From: Aspidiotus rigidus
Lineage: Eukaryota > Arthropoda > Insecta > Hemiptera > Diaspididae
Direction: 5' to 3'
Assembly: GCA_035079385.1 (NCBI GenBank)
Contig: JAVHKY010000001.1
Span: 3,721,501-3,785,500 of the forward strand
DNA: 64,000 nt
Every line of letters begins with the position of its first letter. Position 1 is the stretch's first letter. Below are positions 57,960-64,000 of the stretch, piece by piece. Position numbers and translations under genes: made by a program. Under the pieces are notes generated by a model. The model was given only the letters and a program-made list of their open reading frames with translations, ran no database searches and was not told where the DNA came from.

Positions 57960-58445
57960 GAAACAAGCCGATTGCACAGGATGCTCGAAGTGCTCGTAAC
58001 ATAATTCTGGTCGAGTCTTTTCTGCCGTGTAAAGTTGTCATTTCATAACCAGTAACAAGCTCTCTATAAGTTAGTCACCCCTCGTAATAACCGAAATTTT
58101 TGTTGTACAGGTATTTTAGACAACGTTCGTTCTAGATCTTTTCGACATTCCTTACCCTGCTGGCCCCATATTATGTTGGCGTAATCCAAATTAGATCTTA
58201 CAAGGGAAAAAATATAGCATATGCAAGGTGGAGATGTTTTTGAAAGTTATACCTAAATTTCTATTTGCTCCAGCTTTGACCTTCTGTACCTGTTGACTAA
58301 AATTCAAATCACTACTTAGCTGGACTCCCAAATCCCTAACTACATCTGCCGAGTTTAGGGCCGCGTCTTCAACGAAATATTTTGTTTTTAATGGATTTTT
58401 CCGGCGGGTAAAATTTACAGGCAACTTATATTCTCTTCGCTCCAT
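57960..58445 (-). mobile_element. CR1-like LINE relic
   Basis: Minus strand reads VVRDLGVQLSSDLNFSQQVQ and ANRNLGI, then after a frame change FSLVRSNLDYANIIWG: the RT thumb pattern of CR1-type elements. Short and broken; ends unclear. Confidence 0.7.
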
Positions 58446-58494
58446 CGGTTATAAAAAAAAATTACGGCTTCCTTAACGAAGTTAAACGAGGAAC

Positions 58495-59296
58495 GCAGGG
58501 AACCTGTTTTATGATTCGAATGAGATTTGGTATTGAAAATTCAAGGAAGCCTAGATCATATATAGCTCGACAGTCGAAATTTTTCCAAGTCCCCCTTCTA
58601 TCATATATAGCTCGAGAGTCGAAATTTTTCTAAGTCTCTCTCCTATCATATATGGCTCGAGAGTCGAAATTTTTCCAAGTCCCCCTTCTATCATATATAG
58701 CTCGAGAGTCGAAATTTTTCTAAGTTCCCCTCCTATCATATATAGCTCGAGAGTCGAAATTTTTCTAAGTCCCCCTTCTATCATATATGGCTCGAGAGTC
58801 GAAATTTTTTTAAGCCCCTCTTCTATCATATATAGCTCGAGAGTCGAAATTTTTCTAAGTTCCCCTCCTATCATATATAGCTCGAGAGTCGAAATTTTTC
58901 TAAGTCCCCCTTCTATCATATATGGCTCGAGAGTCGAAATTTTTCTAAGCCCCTCTTCTATCATATATAGCTCGAGAGTCGAAATTTTTTCTAAGTCCCC
59001 CTCCTATCATATATAGCTCGAGAGTCGAAATTTTTCCAAGTCCCTCTCCTATCATATATGGCTCGAGAGTCGAAATTTTTCTAAGTCCCCCTCCTATCAT
59101 ATATAGCTTGAGTCGAAATTTTTCTAAGTCCCTCTCCTATCATCTATAGCTCGAGAGTCGAAATTTTTTCTAAGTCCCCCTCCTATCATATATGGCTCGA
59201 GGGTCGAAATTTTTCCAAGTTTTTCGCTGGACGGCGCACGGCGCACGGCGGACGCCAGATTTCTCAAATAGCCCCCCATAAAACAGGTTCCCTGTT
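58495..59296. repeat. Minisatellite between inverted ends
   Basis: About fourteen units of 45-46 bp with core CTCGAGAGTCGAAATTTTT and CCTATCATATATAGCTCG (58565-59210). On the right follows GGACGGCGCACGGCGCACGG; the whole is bounded by CAGGGAACCTGTTTTATG (58495) and its reverse complement CATAAAACAGGTTCCCTG (ending 59296). The same parts recur at 43441-43695 and, in pieces, near 44260-44400. No 8-bp duplication. The long minus frame 58551-58964 is produced by the repeat. Confidence 0.88.
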
Positions 59297-61533
59297 AATA
59301 TCACTTGCAGCCCTTGAAGGCTTGTATATTCGAACATTCTTTCCTTTATATTCGTATTCTACACGAAAGGAGAAAAATACCTGGTGCACATTGTGCTAGA
59401 AGAGCTTCAAGTCTTCGATCGAATTTATAGATTGATGGACGATGTTAACATAAGTTGACCTAAATGATATATTACACAAAATCTACGATTTTCGAAAAAA
59501 ATAACGTGATAATAATTTGCTTCTCTTCCATAAGACTGGTGACTTTTTGCGCATGAAGCAGCTGGAAAATTCATTCCGCCATAAATAAGGGTCAGCTCCG
59601 AACTTGGCATAAATTGATTTCTATTCAATGTCGATGTCGTAATGAAGTCACATTATTATTGAGATGAGGTTCTCCGCTAAGGTTACATCATACATTACAT
59701 AGTTTGTCACGGCAAAAAGAATAATTGGGAAAGCGAAGGAAAAAAGGTAGAACCGAAGACACTCCAATTTGCGTTTAGGAAAAATTTTCTATCTTTTGTA
59801 CTCCTATATTATTACTTCTTTCCTCATCGGAGTCACATTTCTTACGAAGAATTTTTTTTTTTTGATTTGACAGCTTCAAAATTTTACATTCTTTCGTGAA
59901 ATTGACGAGTTATTATATTGACCTCTCACATCATGACGTAAATATTCTGTATCTTATGTAAATAGACCGTAAAAACGCACGCTAGGCGTTCGAAAAAAAC
60001 TAAGAAGAATTATATAGTATGCAAACACAGAAGTATTCATTAGGCGTGCGTGAGCTCTTTGTGGGAATGATATTGAAGGCCGAGGCGCAAAAAACGCTGA
60101 TGGTATTAGAGTGAAGTTAGTTCTACACAATAAAAATAATACAATTGGCAAGCGTGATAAAATTGTTCGAGCTAGTCAAAAATGATTGCCAGTTAGTAAA
60201 AGAGTTGAGGAGACGCTAGAAAGGAATGCCGGAATAATCAGTAATGCCGAGTAGTTGAGATATGGAAAAAAAGAGGAAAATGATTCATACGAGAGAGGGA
60301 GAAAGATGAAGACAGAGGAAGTGAAAAGTATGATATTCCGAGGAAAACACAAATGGGGGAGAGGAATTAATTACATTGACATTTTGATGAATTGACAATT
60401 TCGAAATGCGAACTTTTACTATGTATCGAAGTCGCAAAATTAAACGAAAAATCGTAAATGAAAAAACATTCTAAACAATAAATTAACCCCAAAACAAAAT
60501 CGCTACACTAAAATCCATTCGTCAAGATTTACGATCTTATTGCTACTGAAAAAGCCTAACTCCTACATTCTTTCCCCCTCATCTTAATTCGTAAAAATAT
60601 CAATACATTCGACTGTGGAAAACTTTATTCCATTTACAAGTTCAGATACTGCATATGACCACTCAGATAATTTCCCGAATTTTATCAAAAAATTTTTCTC
60701 ACTCAGATGAAAGATGTTAATTGAAGTCACGAAGAATACATTAATTTTTATTCACCAACGCTCGTTCTTGCGCTTCTGGAAGAAAAGAGTTTCTCCGAAT
60801 GTTGTATGCAATTCGATGAAGATACATCGGCACACAAGCATGCAAATGCCTCATTCTAAATCGGAAGCGGCGTGTCCTCGTAGCGTCGGATTTTGCGTTT
60901 AAACTTCGCCAATCAATAATTCTCGTCTCCATATCAGACGAACTACAACATTATGAGACCAAGTCTACTATAAATTCTCTCCTCCGTTCGTTGATTAATT
61001 TCGAAAAACTAATATTGAGTTCGAACGAGAGACATATTTGCTCCAGGTAAATAAGTGCACCTACGATCGCAAATAAGCACGAGTAGTACAGTAAAGCATG
61101 TTGCACCATTTGATGGTATATTCGCTAAAAAATAATAAAAGTTATAACACGCGTAGAAATAGTCTGTCTCTGAAACTGAAGGCGTTATAAACACGAAAAT
61201 TGTTTGTTTTTAAACTTTAAAATCCTCGTTGAAGGAACGTCCATTCTGAAGAGAGAAAGAAAACGACGGTTTCTCAACAAAGTTGAACGAGGAATTCAGC
61301 CAACTTACTCTACATATACTGAGAAATCGATTCAAATCGAAGTCCCAAAAGTCGAATCACTCTCCTGCAAAGCTCGATTTTCCAAGTCCAACTCCTTTGA
61401 TGATCGAAATGTTTTCAAGCCTCCCTCCCCTTCTCCTACTCGAGAGTTGAAATTTCTTCCAAATCCAACAACTCCTTCTACAGTTAAAATTTGTCTAAAT
61501 CCTCTTCCCATCATCCTATCGTATAATTATATA
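59297..61533. other. Intergenic, no gene recognised
   Basis: AT-rich. Near 61265 a TTTCTCAACAAAGTTGAACG stretch is related to the flank of the minisatellite element (CTTCCTTAACGAAGTTAAAC at 58468). Small frames only. Confidence 0.4.
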
Positions 61534-62620
61534 CTCGCAGTAGGAAAGTTGGAGGCCATATCATTCACGACCCATCGGAAATTCAATCCACCCATTTTTC
61601 GCCTACAAGGTGTAGAAATCATGATCAAGAAGATGATGATAAGGATCTAGGTATCGGTTTTGACTCAAAGTTGCGCTGCCTAATGAAAAATTTAGGAGGG
61701 CTAAAGGAAGCAAGAAGAAAGATTGTGATGAGCACCGCTCCGTCGATCTTCCTAGGACGAAAGAAATGGAAAAGATCCAACGCAGAGCTGCGCTAAGGTG
61801 TGTTTCTACCGACCGCACTGTCTTGGGCTCTTTGATGAGGTGAGAGTGGTGGTGTTCAGAGCAAAGAAGAGGACAACGACTGGCCAAGAGGCTTTGAGAG
61901 AGTCAAATAGGAGACCAGGCGCTTATTGTCTGTGAAATGGAAAGCGAGAATTGCTCAGAGTGAGCTAAGGAAATGGACAACCTATGTGCTAATAAGCGAA
62001 CTTTGTGAGTGGATGAACCGAGACCATGGTCAGCTGAATTTTCACCTAGCCATGGGTGCTAAAACATTTACCTTCATGAGAAGTTAAGGAAAGTTGAGTA
62101 GGCAACGAATTCGCATTGCAATAGAGGGCGGGATGATGGACCACAGCACACCTTATTTGAGTGTGAAGCAAGGCGCAGAGGCAGCTCAGTCGATCTCTTC
62201 GAGCGATTCGAGTCGATGGAGCGCTGGCTCTGGGTAGTCTGGTTAGTAGGCATCATGCAAAATATTGACAAAGGAGCTTGCCAAGTGTCTGCACGAGCAG
62301 CCACAGTTATGAAGACGAATATAGGCAAATGTAGAGTCACACTATGTCCTACTCAATACCTGTGTACGATCCATTTACAGACGACACTCTGCACGAAGAA
62401 AACCAGGGACGGGGACTTGAAAGAAGAGACTCCAACAGTAACTTAGTTCTAACTCGTTTCGCGCGTGTATGTGCGGTAAAGGCACTGCAGCACGGCGTTT
62501 GCCACGAAGAGAAGGTTCCGCCGAGGAGATTCTTCCGACACTGACGTTATACCCAAAAAAACAGAACGCACTCACTCTGCAATGGAGGACAGGTGGCTGC
62601 ACATACAACGTTGGCGATCA
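61534..62620 (+). mobile_element. Decayed copy of the R1-like LINE family
   Basis: KLEAISFTTHRKF followed by IFRLQGVEI (61545-61640) matches the RT of the 22.5-kb LINE (KTEAILFTTRRKF, TFRLQGVEI). Later pieces correspond in order up to the C-terminus (near 62100-62400) and the 3' UTR (near 62500-62620). Many stops, shifts and deletions: much older than the other two copies. Confidence 0.8.
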
Positions 62621-64000
62621 TAGCTCGAAAGTTGAATTTCACGTTTCTTTGCTGTCACGTTATAGTCACGGGTAGCTCGACTTTTAAATTTATTCCAAGT
62701 CCTACTCTTTCAAAGGTTGACATTTTTCCAAGTCCTCCTACTATCATGAATACCACAAAAGTCGACATTTTTCTAAGACCCCCTCCTGTGTTACATAGAA
62801 CTCGATATTTAAAATTTTTCGATCTTCTTTGATGGTTGAAATCATCAAAAAAGCGGGGGAAAAAGAAAAACTGTTCTTAGGGTCTAATCAGACCATAGAG
62901 TAGGTCATCAAAGAAACAAAAACAGAACACGCTCCCTCTCCAAATCTGATGAGAAACAATAATTTTGAGAGATCTTCGAACAACAAATATTTAAAGTCGC
63001 CCGGCAAGCTAAAGGTCTCGGGTTCGGATCCCAACGAAGTGATCAAATTTTTCGCTTGAGTTTTTCATTTACCAACAACGCCCCTCCTTTGATCTCAAAG
63101 AATTTCATCTACTCAAGAATATTCTTGAATGAAAATATCAAATTTTGAATTGATTAGCATGGTTCAAATCGGAATTCTAGCGGTTAAAATACAAGGCCAA
63201 TTTTCTTCCAAGATCATCGATATCAATGAAAAATTTCTCAAAAGTAGTCTTCATTAGTTTTTTCGATGACGTTAGACTTTTTGTCAGTCATCTCTAGACG
63301 ATCAATATTACTGACAGAGATATAGCTTGAAAATCTATTAACAAATTTAAAGAATAAAGTAATTTTTCCTAAAGAGCATGGAGTCATTAAAAAAGTCAAA
63401 ATCAGTTCAATACTTTTATATTTTAATCTCAAGCTAAGTTCTCCATGGCTGTTTCCTCTACACAATCAATAAAGTCAACAATACATCATCAGGAAGCACA
63501 TAATTTTTGACAGTAATATTGATTGTCTAGAACGCCTTATTCAGATTTCTGATATTACATAGTAAATTGTTTGATTAAATCTTTTAGTTCCTACTATAGT
63601 AGGGTCCTAATTGTGAATCCCCTCGATGTGGCTGTTAAAAGCAATTTTATGATTGGTTATTGTTCTACATACTCAGACAAACAAATATTATAGCCTGTAT
63701 GCCTATTTTCTCACTCCCCGTTTTCCAAGGTAACACCCCCCCCCCCAAATCTAAAAAGCTCGTTTATCTCGAGAAATATTGACTTTTTAAAAAAAGTTTT
63801 CAAACAAAAGTTGTTCCATCATATCTCTTCTACAACTTTACTTCTTATGAAAATTTCATTTTGAACAATCCTCACGCTTTAAATTTGAAAAAATATGGTA
63901 AAAAAAACAAAGAATCACATTTTTTACATTCCTAAAGAGAAATTTCGAACATATAGTCAAATATATGATTACAAAAAATGTTTAGAATTCAATTTCCTTT
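62621..64000. other. Intergenic, no gene recognised
   Basis: Contains a few more GTCGACATTTTTC-like units (62700-62830) related to the minisatellite family, a poly-C run near 63736, and a dispersed repeat at 63765-63900 similar to 5330-5460. No gene. Confidence 0.4.
63005..63050 (+). other. tRNA-like T-arm / possible SINE relic
   Basis: The string GGTCTCGGGTTCGGATCCCA resembles a tRNA T-arm with Pol III box B (GGTTCGNNTCC). No matching acceptor stem, D-arm or box A is visible upstream, so it is not a tRNA gene; it may be the remains of a tRNA-derived SINE. Confidence 0.3.

Noticed and set aside
58551..58964. 137-residue open frame of repeated MIEGGLRKISTLELY-like units
   Set aside because: Product of the 45-bp minisatellite, whose unit is a multiple of three; no start context or other coding evidence.
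21744..64000. Upstream exons of the receptor (signal peptide, propeptide, first Vps10 blades)
   Set aside because: I looked for Vps10 patterns on the minus strand to the end of the window and found none that I could support. They are outside the window or too diverged to see by eye.

Overview
This is a 64 kb piece of an AT-rich, intron-rich eukaryotic genome, most likely an arthropod and probably an insect. The arguments are a spliced receptor gene with GT-AG introns, one exon resembling the arthropod MBF2 / 'probable salivary secreted peptide' family, and an insect-like transposon mix (R1-like, RTE-like and CR1-like LINEs, Penelope-like elements, a Mutator-like transposase, many hAT-type MITEs). 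The species cannot be named from the sequence alone; nothing bacterial, plasmid or viral was seen.

Left third (907-21437, minus strand): a large part of one sortilin-related receptor gene (SORL1/LR11 type). I could place 26 exons whose splice phases all agree, coding for 1,705 residues in this order: C-terminal part of the Vps10 propeller, 10CC module, YWTD propeller, EGF-like module, nine LDL-receptor class A repeats, then four fibronectin III domains and the start of a fifth. The N-terminus (signal peptide, propeptide, first Vps10 blades) and the C-terminus (last FN3, membrane span, tail) are not found here; the C-terminus must lie to the left of base 1. Its introns carry a LINE 3' end (1-507), a 174-bp hAT-like MITE (4467-4640), an RNase H-bearing LINE relic (6206-7090), a Penelope-like fragment (9567-10340), several foldback elements and a 1.8-kb minisatellite (18640-20460).

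Middle (21.5-36 kb): a 5'-truncated R1-like LINE with a perfect 15-bp target duplication (22452-25137), a candidate two-exon gene for a small secreted coiled-coil protein (25745-26165), a perfect 44-bp-arm foldback, an MBF2-like exon (26544-26897), a 400-bp hAT-like MITE with 114-bp inverted ends (29685-30084), a Penelope-like element with an 11-bp duplication (31373-32879), a long CT microsatellite, and weak signs of an unidentified plus-strand spliced gene (34574-35771).

Right part (36-64 kb): mostly transposon and repeat DNA. It holds a LINE that split a tandem repeat (36755-38175), a possible structured GC-rich RNA (39215-39412), a 1.75-kb inverted-repeat element (43704-45460), a Penelope relic itself interrupted by a hAT MITE (45848-46545), a Mutator-like transposase pseudogene (49095-50710), a 140-bp tandem array, and a tandem RTE-type composite (53718-57905) whose two different RTE copies share a single pair of target duplications, as expected from template jumping. 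A CR1-like relic, a minisatellite with inverted ends and a decayed R1-like copy close the window. Apart from the receptor gene, clear evidence for host genes is sparse.
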